Assembly: GCF_022539665.2 (NCBI RefSeq)
Contig: NC_081331.1
Coordinates: forward strand, 7,471,534 to 7,535,533
Direction: 5' to 3'
Source: Daphnia carinata
Lineage: Eukaryota; Arthropoda; Branchiopoda; Diplostraca; Daphniidae
Length of the DNA stretch: 64,000 nucleotides
Notes under the pieces: model-generated
Databases searched by the model: none
Seen by the model: the letters and a program-made list of their open reading frames with translations, nothing else
Told to the model about the DNA's origin: nothing
Made by a program: the position numbers and the translations under genes
In this document: piece by piece, positions 34,211-45,830 of the stretch
Layout: the number at the start of each line of letters is the position of its first letter
Position numbering within the stretch: position 1 is the first letter of the stretch

Positions 34211-37200
34211 TACTTTGTTCCGCATCCTACTATGGCACGGTTTCCTTAAAATTATGCAATAAGTTATGATATCCTGATACGCAATGAATTACAAATTTTA
34301 ATAATGATACAAAATAAACAAAATAATTCTGTAAATACAATTCAAAAGGCCTCGTGCGTTATTGCGCACATTTGTGGATGATCGGTTATCTGGCAGCTAG
34401 AAGAAAACGAATGATTCACGGTGATATCTATAAAGACGGCGGTCTAGATGAACTAAACATAGTAGGCTATTGATTGAGATTCATTAAAAGCCGGGAAATG
34501 AAACCACGAGGTCGGTAATTCTTTAAACGATTTTATTTTTACTGGCGATGGCATTGGTAGCAATACACATTATAATTCAAGTGAAAATCGATGGTTGTTT
34601 TAGGCACCATTTTCTAGGGATGAAGCCTGAATTGATGTTTTAATTTTTTCAACGTGTATTGTTCAACGTAGTCATCCACGTAAGCCATCTTGCACTTTTA
34701 CAATCGCCTGGTGTATATAGAAGAAAAGTAAAAATAAAAGAAAACGTCGCTTCCGCTTCCCATCAATAAAAGTGAGCTTCAGTTAACATACAAAGGGATA
34801 AAGATTCTTACGGTAATTTTTGGTATACTAAACTGATATGTCTTTACGCAGTTTGGCTACAACGGAGGGACAGTTTATGTATCAATGGCCGTAAAGATAT
34901 GGACGTTGATCACTAGAGATCTAATATATAAGATTTGTTACTATAAATTTTGGTGATATTTCGAATAGGACGTTTTATTTTGTTAGAGCATTCCGAAAGT
35001 TGCATGTTTTTCAGAGCTTTAACGATTTGAAATTAATTCCCAATCGATTAGACGAATGTATTCAAAACTTTTACCCTAAAACTTCATTGATTGAAGCCTA
35101 TTGATGAGATAACTATGAGCATAAAAAAGACATTATGCGCAGTAAAATAGGCGATTCCTGTCGTTAAAATCTCAGTTGCTTCGATATCTTGTCATGAAGT
35201 ACAACCATGCTTTACTCGATCCCAGTTATTCAACATGTTTTAAACATGACCAACACCTTTGTTCGAAATCCCGACCGTGCTTATTGGAACGGCTACCAAG
35301 TCTTTCCTATTTTTGGCAAGAATAAACTACGCACACGTGTAAGAGACGCTTCAGTTGGGGCCAGCGTTTGCTCGGTCTACACAAGAATATGAGTTGACGT
35401 AGGTATACGAACGAACAGGCGTAAATACATGAGCGAATCGAAGGATATTGCTCCGTAGCTATGTCCTTGGAAAAGAAAAAAAATGAAATAAGAGAGCAGC
35501 ACGTGGAGGGGAGGCGACAGAAAAAGGGAGCCGATATGTGGGTGGAGTCGAGAGGACCAAGGCAATACTAATGTACTGGCAAGAACCAACAAGCCCCGCT
35601 CCCCCCACCCTAATTATTGGCACTACGCTCAGTGGGCTATCTCCCCCTAGGAAATTTTGGGCAATTATTATATAAGAGTAATAGGTAATTTATTTTATTT
35701 TAGTTGTTTAGTTGTTTTGTCAGATTTGATGGTTAGTCACAGCACTACTGACGAAAGCATCTTGTCTACATTTTGACGCTCGGATTACAAGGCTATGTAT
35801 TACAGAAGAAAGACCAATTCACGCTGTGGGTATTCGCTTAATGGTTAGCGGCTTGATAGATAGCGGGCCTAATTGGGTAATTAGTAACTATCAAACTTGA
35901 TTTATTGAAGGTGAATAAGAAATTGAAACGGATGAATAAATAATTTCTTTTCTGCGATTCCTGTTGTTTGTTGCCTTAAAACGATAAAAGATCAATGACC
36001 ATCAGCATATAGTACAATAAGTACTAGTGTGTGTGAAACGTTCTCTTTAAAATCTACTAAAGAGAAATATTTTTCTCGTCACATATATTGGAAAAGCTGA
36101 GTTTAGTTTGAAGATAGGGTAAACAACAACACAGACAAAGCGACAATTTTAAAAATCAGCAGTCGAAAAGTTATGTTTCCTTATCAGCTAAATTTAGGTG
36201 TGTAAGAATTTGGATTGAAGTAGTTCTGTTGCTTACATGCAAATAGCTATGCAATTTTCATGAAAAAAAAGAAATTGCCGGTATCGTGGTCTTCGTACAT
36301 GTATTTTGTTCCACATAAAGGTTTGTCAGTCACTATTTTTCAAATATATTTGTTAACTCGAGAAGAAACTATTCCAGTAGGCTTCAGTCCTGTTTGGCAT
36401 GACCTGTTTAGAATGACGAATTTTGTCTTGTCGATCCGGGCAAAAATTTGTTTTTCAATGCGAATATTTAGGTGATCGGTGCGTCCCAGATTAAGATCGG
36501 GAAAAAAAATTCGATTGTAATACGTGGCAATCCCGCGTGTCGATAACGCACACCGAAAACACCGCTTGCTGGCCCGCAAAGGACATTACTTCTTCGCATC
36601 AGAAATTTTATTATTTCATGATTTTCAAACGACACATTTTTTTCCTGCCTCTAAAACTAAATACTAAGAATACAGCGACAGTACTCTAAAAATATAATCG
36701 AAATATATTTTTTTATTATGAATCAAAATTACATTATTAAATAAACTATATATAGTCGTTGTTATATGGTGCTGGTTAACCCCATACGAATTGGGGAGCT
36801 TTTATTTTGAACTCCGTTATGCCGCTTTCTACAAGTTTACCCAGGTTCCTAACCTGGAACTTGCTTCTTGTTTGTACTTCGTGTGGAACTGAAATTTTTC
36901 ATTTAGGAGACAAGGAAAAAGAAAAAAAACATACATTCATTTTTTCAGCTGCAGAGAAACAGAAATCTACATAACAGTTCAGTATGAAACTGTTGCATTT
37001 GAGAATTTCATGTGGGGGACTACCACGTGACTAACTGAACAACCAAGGGAAGTAGCAACCAAACGTACGGGAATTAGAGACTATATCCATCAAAATCTTG
37101 ATTCTGATTTTCCTTCTGAATTGAATTCAGGAGCCGAATCACCAGAAAGTCAACATATGCTTCTTTCTTTTTAATGTGCCGCCATTTATCCAGTATTAAT

Positions 37201-37480
37201 ACAATAGTGCAGTTAGCTTTAGTGGCCTCATGGCATGCGGTAGTCGCCTCATTTCGCTTTGATGACAAAAGAATCTCCCCTTTCGCCCCAATGAGCTTTA
37301 TTTTTAGAGGGGGTTTGGCGGGACAGAGACTTCTACCTAATGTACAGCCAATGCGACCGATCCCTTGTCGGGGTTAAGTTGTTTTCACAGTTGGTTTCTT
37401 CGTTTTTCGTTTAACGGCACTCTAGAGCATATAGGCGTCCGGCGTTGTCAGTTTTATTTAAGTAAAAAATTCTTGTTTTA
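34211..37480. other. Noncoding DNA with three further E-boxes
   Basis: No gene recognised. CACGTG at 35334, 35500 and 37024 continues the enrichment seen to the left. Otherwise AT-rich, unstructured sequence. Confidence 0.3.
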
Positions 37481-37487
37481 CACGAAC

Positions 37488-39464
37488 CATGGTGTAGCTA
37501 CTAGCATGGTGTAACAACTCTCCATTTTAATGCCTATCTCGAATGAAGCCTGTTTCAGAGGAGATGGGTGGGGCCTAATTGAGGTTACATATAGCCAACG
37601 CCACCATAGGAACTACTTAGGAACTAGATCATTCACCAACGGTTTGCCATTTTATTCGCACTGGAAACGTTAATGGCGTCGTGTAATTAACGCTTTGATA
37701 GTGTTCTTCGAAAAATGGTGAGTAAATTGTACCTCGTCGATGGTTATTAAACTCGGGGTAATCAAGTAAATGGCTCTGCAACACTCTTCCATCCATAAAG
37801 GATAATTTCGATAAGTAGGAAACAGTTTTCCCGAAGAAAAACCTTCTAGGTATATTTAGGTTATGTTGTCCCTGTGTGCTTTCTTATCATTATTATGTTT
37901 TACTCGCAGACCCTGCTCCAACAGCCAGAGTAATCATCAACCATTGACAACTTTGAGTGCTAATCCAGGTAAACTACATACGTAAATGATGACCTTATCT
38001 TCTCCTATCTGTATGATTTGCTAATATTCTCATTTGTATCCTCTCCCTCAGTTGAGAAGAAACATTTTCATTCCAAATGGAAGATCATGTGTTCCATTTT
38101 GGGCTCACTGTTTAGGTCACCATCCACTGATCTCTAAACGAATAAGACCACACACAGCAGCTCACATCTGATTGAGGTGATGGGCATACACCAGCTTATA
38201 TTTCTTTGGATCGGGAAAAATGCACTTGCCTCCGTTGTGTTAATTGGTATACATTTCTGGGAAACTTTACCAAATTATTTATAAATTGTCTGATTGATGG
38301 CCTTGCCCAACATCTAGTGCCAATCGTGTAATTACCATTTGACTCAACATGTTTCTATTCATTCTGAGACGGAAACTCTAGATCCTGATCTCTATCTCAA
38401 TCCCAAGGATAACTGTTTGGTGAGTTATGAAGGTACAATAAGTTAAGATTTAGATCCCATTGAATCCAAGCTGATAATTTATTACAATTTAGGCATACAG
38501 TACAATTGAATACAAGCAGACCTGCCGTAATCGCGATTGAAAATTAATCGCGATTGTGATTTCGATTAAATTTTAATCGACGATCAAATTATTTTAAAAT
38601 AATCGAAATCGGCGATTTCGATTAAAATTTTTAATTTAATCGGGCGATTATTTTTCCGATTATTTAGCGACATCTGTGAACGGTAGATGAGACTATATGA
38701 AAGTCTACTCATAGCTTTGTCACTTTTCTAGCAGACGCTTTTTTGAAATGTTCACTTGTTTCAATTTTTTAAATTTAAACAATGGCAAGTTATTATCTTA
38801 CTGCTAGATGGCGCTCAAAAATAATCGGAAAAACAATCGCTAAGAAATTTAATCGCCGATCAAATTTTTTCAACAGACGAATGATCGCCGATCATTTTTT
38901 TTGCGATTATCGACGACTACCGAAAATCGCTCAAGAAATAATCGGACGGCAAGTCTGAATACAAGCACAGACTCCACGCCACGTAGCCGAAATCCGATCA
39001 AATTCATAGGCCTTACACCAACTGATTTTTCTTCAGATGAAACAACTTAACTTGAATGAGACTCCAGTGAGATTGTGGCGATGTTTACTTGGAATTGCCA
39101 TTATTTTAATATTTTGAACAAGATAATTTAAGAAACATCCCTGACAATATAAATCTGTCTGAACAGAATGCAAAATTAAAAAATTTTGTTCATTTTTATT
39201 TCCTTATGGAGCGTCAATAAGTAATGAAGTACATAAGCAACGCAGCTGCTAAATCAGGAAAGATAATTCTGATACGTAATGAGCAATGGGACAAGTCCCC
39301 TTGTTTGGACTTAGAAAATTTTTTTATGTACGTGCAGCCCTTACCGCTTACTTCAACATCGGCCAGTAGGCGTCTCTGACTAAAGGTAACCTAGACCACA
39401 AACAGGCTTCTGCCGAGATAGGCCGTTATAACCAAGAGTTGTTACACCATGCTAATACACCATG
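37488..39464. mobile_element. 1,977-bp terminal-inverted-repeat DNA transposon derivative
   Basis: Left end CATGGTGTAGCTACTAGCAT (37488 on) and right end (to 39464) are inverted copies over about 75 bp with mismatches. Within each arm the CATGGTGTA motif occurs twice. Exact 7-bp direct repeats CACGAAC flank it at 37481-37487 and 39465-39471. No transposase frame is visible, so it is nonautonomous. The 7-bp duplication and CATG start recall the P superfamily (7-8 bp duplications), but the assignment is tentative. A hAT MITE is nested inside. Confidence 0.8.
38517..38957. mobile_element. hAT MITE, 441 bp, ATCG-rich
   Basis: Terminal inverted repeats CAGACCTGCCGT and ACGGCAAGTCTG differ at one position. 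An exact 8-bp target duplication AATACAAG lies at 38509-38516 and 38958-38965. The CAG start and 8-bp duplication define hAT. The subterminal regions are packed with AATCG/CGATT motifs in both orientations. No coding capacity. Confidence 0.9.
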
Positions 39465-39662
39465 CACGAACTAGTGTTTGGGATCGGTCCGGTTCTCGAA
39501 AACTCGGATTTTCCACAGATCTTCACCAAAAATTATCAACGTGGGCGAATTAGATAGACGATTTGCAGAGATGGGTTTGTTGGGACGGCTTTGATGGGCA
39601 AACCGAGTATACTCACCGTCATTTTGGAAAATAATGGCTTGAAGGGCGCCAAATCGAAAAAA
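39465..39662. other. Sequence between repeats; nothing recognised
   Basis: No gene or repeat structure identified apart from the flanking elements. Confidence 0.3.
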
Positions 39663-40440
39663 GGTACAGTGTCGGTCTAGTTATAGAACCGGCCTGTGCG
39701 CGGTTCTATAACTGAATGGTTCTATAACCGAGCAGCCGATCTCAGAGCCACCTATCCTCTATTCTTTCATCACACAGATTTTGATAGTATGGGAATGTAA
39801 AAGCGAATAGCACAGGGGTAGTGCTGATCTCTACGCAACTACCCAGAATAGGGGGAAGGGGGTTCTCATATTAGAATTTAATACCTCAACCATTCCTGCA
39901 TTATTTTACGAACAATAGGGTTCTACCACAAAGAGGATGCCCCATCAACGATTGGTCATTATATTAGATACAGTGCCGGTCCACTTCTAGAAACCCTTAG
40001 CTATCGAACCGGCTCGGTTATTGAACCGATTTTTCTCTGCCGTGATTCAGTGCCTATAATTAATAAATGGAAAAAAACAAAACGACACGACGAGCAAAAC
40101 GACACGAAAAGTGTCGTTTTGTAATACAGTTGTTTAAAAATTCTGATAACATTAAAAGACAAAGAGAAAAGTAGCACAATAAGTCATTTTGTTCTATTGT
40201 TTTCCGCCTGAATTCGTTTAGAAGGCTATTATTTTACGTAAAGTCATTAAACCAATTTGCACTATTGTCTAAAATTGCTAAAACCAATTTTAATAACATG
40301 TGTTTGTACGTTTTAAAGTGCTTAATCCGTTCATTCCAACCAAAAAATATGGATTTAGTTCAAAATACAGCCAATGGCGGCGCTGAAACACGGCAAGGAA
40401 AAATCGGTTCGATAGCATAATACATATATACGCCTGTTGA
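39663..40440. repeat. Palindrome-rich repeat region, probable nested MITE fragments
   Basis: TACAGTGYCGGTC occurs directly repeated at about 39664 and 39970. A perfect hairpin GTTATAGAACC/GGTTCTATAAC is at 39680-39712. About 60 bp near 40005-40065 is inverted at 40375-40432 (ACCGATTTTTC core). A TA-flanked CAGTG start resembles pogo/Tigger ends, but the boundaries are not clean. Confidence 0.4.
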
Positions 40441-40582
40441 TGAAAACGTTTATATCAACTGCTATGCCCATTATCGACTCGGTAGCAATTTAATTGAAAG
40501 CACTAATTCGACAGAAGGCTGGTTCCTGCAGTAGGAAACGCAAACGTAATGGGAAAAATTTATATTAAACGAATGAATGTTT

Positions 40583-41270
40583 AAAGCATTTTGCCCGTGG
40601 TGGGAATGACTTTACGTATGTTAAGACAAATAATAAGCGAGAACTCGAGAGGCGTTTTACTAACAATGATGAATGTATTTTTCTAGGCTAAGTCATAATA
40701 ATATAATAAGGGCAAGCGAATACAACAAGGAAAAAGAAACAGTTTGGAAACAGAAGTGAAGAAGATAATTGCAATTAAACCTTACTATATACACAATACT
40801 ACTGTATCATAAACGGGATAAGTGGAAGAGAAACGAGATGAAAACGAAACGAAATACACTCGTTTTTACGTTGGGGACACAGAGATAAGGATTTGAATAA
40901 GTAATGCAGATTACAGTTAAACTGTCCGGTAGCACTGCGTGTCAGATTGATTTAATTAAGTCAAGCAGAACTATGAAAGCACTAAAATTAAAATATGCTT
41001 ATAACCAAATGCTAATCAAGGCAAACGCAACGAAATGGCTTGAGGCAACTACTCGACTCAGAAGCAATTCCTTGACTGATGCTCATGAGTTTTTGGGTTC
41101 ACCATGGAACATCATGCGTCGCGCGTGCAGCCAACGCATTTCGATCACACGTGTTGCGCATATTGTGTTGCAACTAAGAAGTCTTGATGGTGATTAAAAA
41201 TACGAAGAAGGAGAATATATATTGAAAATATATATATGGCTTCGTGAGATTACGATTTTTAACCAGATTG
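40583..41270. repeat. Dispersed repeat, long copy
   Basis: Both ends match 63133-63400: the left part (GGGAATGACTTTAC, GAGAGGCGTTTTAC, AATGAATGTATTT) and the right part (ACGTGTTGCGCATA, GTTGCAACTAA, GAATATATATTGAA). The long copy contains about 400 bp that the other lacks, including an unrecognised 97-codon frame (40904-41197). Confidence 0.65.
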
Positions 41271-42330
41271 GATGCATTGGAACAGATAAGGTAAGTGTTG
41301 GTTTTGAACCGTCCGTGGCTGTAAGCACACGACCCAGATGAGCTTAAAGAAACCACAACTATAGAGGTGCGTAAGGAGAATAGGGCGAAAAGACATGGTG
41401 TACCGATGAAGAAATAATTTTTTGTAGTCTCCCAACAGGAAGTATAAGTTTCAATCCCTGTTGCTGTTAATAAGATATTGGTTGCGCTTGGTTTTGTGGT
41501 GTAATACAAATTGTTTGGGTGGTTGTTCGTCTATCGCGGCGGCTATATCGGGCATAATATTCATGTGATTAAAGATGACGACAGTATATGCAGGATTACT
41601 TTGATGTTCATAGTAAAATAGTACGACCTTTTCATAACGAGAAAAGTGTGCAAGCGTCTGCGGCGGTAACACAATATTGTCTTGAATTTCATTTTAAGTG
41701 TTATTACGGGATGCGTAAGGTTTGTCATTGAAATTAACAAATCCAATAGGAAGATGAATATTTTAATTGAATTCCAATCCATCGAGGTTAATCGTATAAT
41801 TTTTAAAATTTTGGTTGCGGTCCGTAAGATGTCAGCATGGTTTCAAATGTGTCATTGCAAAGGCTTTGCATTGCGTGAGTCCAGCCGTTTTCCCGAAAGC
41901 TTGTAGTTTTTGAACAGGGTAAATTGAATTATGAAGCTACTAACCATCTAGTATATTCCCGTTAATTTCATGGCTTTTTCTAAACAAGTAAATAAAATTT
42001 CTCCTGTAGAAATAGGACTGGAAATTTTCAGTACCGTTTCCCAGTCCTATTGCGTTTTAGTCCTATTTCATCGCCAATCGTATGGACAGCAAAACAACTA
42101 GATTTGTGTATGCCAATTGTTCGTGTATTGTGAATCAATGTGGGGAAATCTCGTTTGGTTAGTTTTGCAAATCTATTTTTGCTTCTTCCAACGTCCTCAG
42201 TTTTACAGCACATCCAATGTTGTGTAGACCCGAATCAGGATCTACCAGACAGTAATGAAGTAAGATGCCAATTTTGTTTCGTCATTTGAAATTTTGTAAT
42301 TAGCCTTAAAGTTAATTGAAGGTTCAGCAT
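41271..42330. other. AT-rich noncoding sequence with a hairpin at about 42009-42068
   Basis: No gene recognised. AATAGGACTGG and CCAGTCCTATT form a perfect 11-bp inverted repeat, with a further GAAATAGGACT/AGTCCTATTTC pairing. These share AGTCCTATTTC-like ends with the foldback element at 4.7 kb, suggesting a small related element. Confidence 0.35.
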
Positions 42331-42570
42331 TTTGAAACTCATATTGTTTCCACTATGCTCACATCGAATACATGCATATTTGATGCTTTTTGAATGTAGT
42401 TCACGAAACTCATTGCATCACACTTTGTTCACATTGACTACACGGCTATTTGATGTTGTTTTGATCTGTTTCATGAAACTCATTGCATCAAACTATATTT
42501 ACATTGAAAACAGTGTATTTTATGCGGTTTGAATGTAGTTTCTGTAACTGATTGTATCACACTATATGTT
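42331..42570. repeat. 70-bp tandem repeat, about 3.3 units
   Basis: Anchors TCACGAAACTCATTGCATCA (42401), TCATGAAACTCATTGCATCA (42471) and TCTGTAACTGATTGTATCA (42541) are exactly 70 bp apart, with diverging copies between. Not coding. Confidence 0.85.
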
Positions 42571-43149
42571 GAATTTCCATAACACACGCTACCAGATGGC
42601 ATTTCTTGTCGTAACAAAAGAGTGATAAAGAAATGACCGGTAGAGGACAGAAGTTAAGTTGTCCTCTTATGGTTGCTGTATAGTAGCAACCCACGTCTTT
42701 TTCAGTCTGATGATCGACCACTACTTCATATCCATTTTTTTTTCTTTAGACAACGTGGTAATAACCATTCTCGTGAGTTATCTTCCTTATTTCTTCATAT
42801 CACATCAATCAGGTAATTGGCCATACCATGTAGAAAATACCTTGTCTACGTACGAATTATGTTGTAAACACACGTTTTGCCTGTACCAAAAATACAGATG
42901 CCTCACATCATATAAAAGAGAACCGTATAAAGAAATCAACAGGTTACTGGCCCAGGTACCAACCAACGCAAAATACAAGATGTCAACATTGAGATAAGTA
43001 ATCCATATCGCGAAGTTATACGGACAAAACTTTTCGAGGGAAGGGAGGGAAGAATCTCTCCCTGCTGAGATATGCTGTACAGAATGCTTATCTTTGTACA
43101 CTCACTGATGATAATTATTACATTCCGTCACAGGATGTTAGAAATCGTG
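42571..43149. other. Sequence between tandem repeat and BEL copy A; no gene recognised
   Basis: An open frame at 42659-42997 has no recognisable motif. The last five bases before the LTR (TCGTG) match the right flank of copy A except at one position (TGGTG). Confidence 0.3.
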
Positions 43150-43501
43150 TGTCACCGATTTGATCAGTAGGGGTAAGCTCCGCTTGGAAACCAGAGGGCT
43201 CCCTGATCGGTCACTAAAGGTGGGTGCCGGTCTGGGTAGTCTAATATAGTCCTTTTTGTGTTTTTTTGTTCGAGTGGGTCGTCGATCCACACCTAGATAG
43301 CCTGAAAAACTCAACGCAGATAGTTGTCGAACCCCCTTCAGAAGGTGTGAGCTAAAGAGCAACCGAAGTGTGTCCTTCCAAATACAGTCCATTCAAGCTC
43401 GCTTCTTCTTTAGTTTCGTTATCTTGATAAGTTAAGGGAACCAGGGGCTTTCAAGACTGTCGGTCGTAAAAGCCATTACCGATCTTTCGAGATGTGTAAC
43501 A
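43150..43501 (+). repeat. 5' LTR of BEL copy A
   Basis: 352 bp, TGTCACC...TAACA. Shares its first ~20 nt and the last ~50 nt in looser form with the LTRs of copy B, so the families are sisters. The primer site follows at 43504-43521, one mutated dinucleotide away from the tRNA-Phe complement. Confidence 0.9.
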
Positions 43502-43667
43502 AATGGTATCGAAACCCGGGATTTCTGGAAATCGAATAGTGTAAATCTCCATTTCCAGCTGCCGACTTTGTACTGTATCGACCTCAAATTGCTCACGTTT
43601 TCATATTCACATTGGTTGCGTCTGTTAAGCATTTTCTACATTGGTGCTTCCCTACCTGAATTGCAAG

Positions 43668-45830
43668 ATAAGTGGGGCCCAAGGAATCATCGCAAATCCC
43701 GCAAAGGAATAATCTGCTGTGGCCTTAAAAATCGCTGTGTCGGGGCCGGTTCACCATGGCGGAAACATGAGTCACGACTCGTCGATTCCTAGTCTTACTC
43801 AAGCACGAGGTATGCGGAAGAGAGAACACATCACGCTGTCGACCAGGATCGACGATTGTATCCGCCAACATCATCAAGGCATTCGTCTCAGCGAAGGCCA
43901 GTTGAGCATCAGGCGCACTAAGCTTCGCACCGTGCAACTGTTTGATCGGACCATGGAGCTTCACGACAAAAAGTTTAGACAGTTACCAATCTACCAGGTA
44001 AACACCGAGACGAGTGCGAACGCTGGGAAATACAGTTCGTGACAGATCACCAGAGTGTACCGTGAGAGATCGTCCAACACCTAGCATCGCGGTCAACTGT
44101 ATCGTCACGTGCATCGTCAGTCACTATTAACTCGACGGTGACAAAGGCAAGTGTAAAGGACAATTCGACTGTATCTGCAAAGATCCAACAGTTCGAAGCG
44201 TTCCTAAGCTAGTAACACCCTAAACGTTTTAAGCCGACACGGGGAGCTTTTGTCAGACGTCGTCAACGACATTAAGAAGTCACCTGTGCAAGCCAGACGG
44301 TAGAGAAAATCCTTAAATGCGATCGAACACCATCTACAGTCGATCAATGAAATTAACGAAAAATCTTTGGCAGTTGTCGAAAAGATGGAAATTCGACTCA
44401 AGTCGGCGATTGGCCAAATAGTGGAAGAGAATGAGTCAAACGCGAAGAAAGTAGACTAGAGACCCGAAACCATCCAGAAGACCAGTAAATCGCAGTCGAA
44501 AGAGCTCGACAAGCTGAAAGGCGTTGTACAACATACTTGTGCATAACTGTTTAGACAATGCCCTGAGGGTGAAACAATACCATCCCAAGGTCGGCTGGAC
44601 ACATCGATACAAGGGATGTTGTCTCAGCGCTGCGAAGCTTTAGGATGGCCGCAAGGCAGCACCCCATCCCTACCGCCACAGGCAGTCAGCCTCTTGTAGC
44701 GAGGCGGAGGAGCGGGGACAACGGGTGAACAAATATATAACATGGAGACAACTACCGAAATGTCCAACGATCCATCGTTTGGCTGCCAGCAACAGCCCAG
44801 GAACGATCCGAAATCAGAGTCTATTCTCATCTTTCAACTTGTCGATTCCTTGAAAATGTCAGTACTTCCACCGCTCAGCATCACCAAGTTCGACAGTAAC
44901 CCGTTAAACTACCAAATGTTCAAGTCGAAATTCATGCTGCTGTACCACAACCCGTGCAGCGACATGGAATCCGGTTAGTGCATTTGCAGGAGCTACTTGC
45001 TACACAGGTTCTCAACTCGGTAGCTGATTGTGTGCATGACCCGCGCAAATACGATGTAGTCTGTCATCGGCTCGACCAAGAAAATGGCCGTGCTACTGTT
45101 ATGGCTCAGACGCATCTCAACCATTTCCTTCGACTTCTGTCCGTGCAGCCGAACGACAGCGCCAGTTTGAAAATATTCTTCAACAGGCTTCATGGAGCCG
45201 TCTCTGCCCTGTCAACAACGGGACTCGCAGGCGAATTAGAGTCGCCAGGCAACCTGATGCACGCCGCCATCAAGCTGTCGAAGAACTTGAGAGAAAGATG
45301 GGGAGGAAAGGTGATGAAGATGCATCCCGTTGTGCCGTCAATTGTCGATCTGAACGGCTGGTTAACTCTCCAGTCAAAGGATTTTGCAGAATTAATGGCT
45401 GGCCCCTCAGCACTTCAAACGACTCCACCAGCCATTCCCAAGAAAAATGGGAAGGGATATCCAACTCCCCATGTTTCCACCATCAATCGCGTAACCACGT
45501 CAGCGTCTGAAACAAACTCGCTTCAAACAAAGGGAAGAAGTCTGCGGGTAAACCCACCCAATACAGCCTCGCTTAGTAAAACTACAGGCAAATCATGCAG
45601 CCCAATTTGCTTTGTTTGCAAGGATTCAATCCACGGAATTGAAGATTGCACCACCATAAGACAGATGTCTCCAACAAAAAGAGCGGAGACAGACTTCAAA
45701 GCGGGCCGGGGTCTCCTATGTCTTACAGGCAGACACACCAGTCGATTCTGCAGAATGAAATCGACTGGTCGAAGTATCCAGGGCACCAAACATTGCTTCA
45801 TGGTTCCGAGTTCACCATAAAAAAAACAAT
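43668..45830 (+). pseudogene. BEL copy A gag, degraded
   Basis: Aligns with copy B gag from the start codon region, but the ATG is changed (AAGATAAGT against AAGATGAGT). Several stops and shifts occur before 44740. From 44742 a long frame ('PPLSITKFDSNPLNYQMFKS') and 44954-45820 continue gag to the zinc knuckles, with one CCHC intact ('CFVCKDSIHGIEDC') and the first Cys of the second replaced. It lacks the in-frame 87-bp duplication present in copy B. Confidence 0.75.

Noticed and set aside
42483-42570. CRISPR-like spaced repeats
   Set aside because: Direct tandem copies without spacers, in eukaryotic DNA; a minisatellite.
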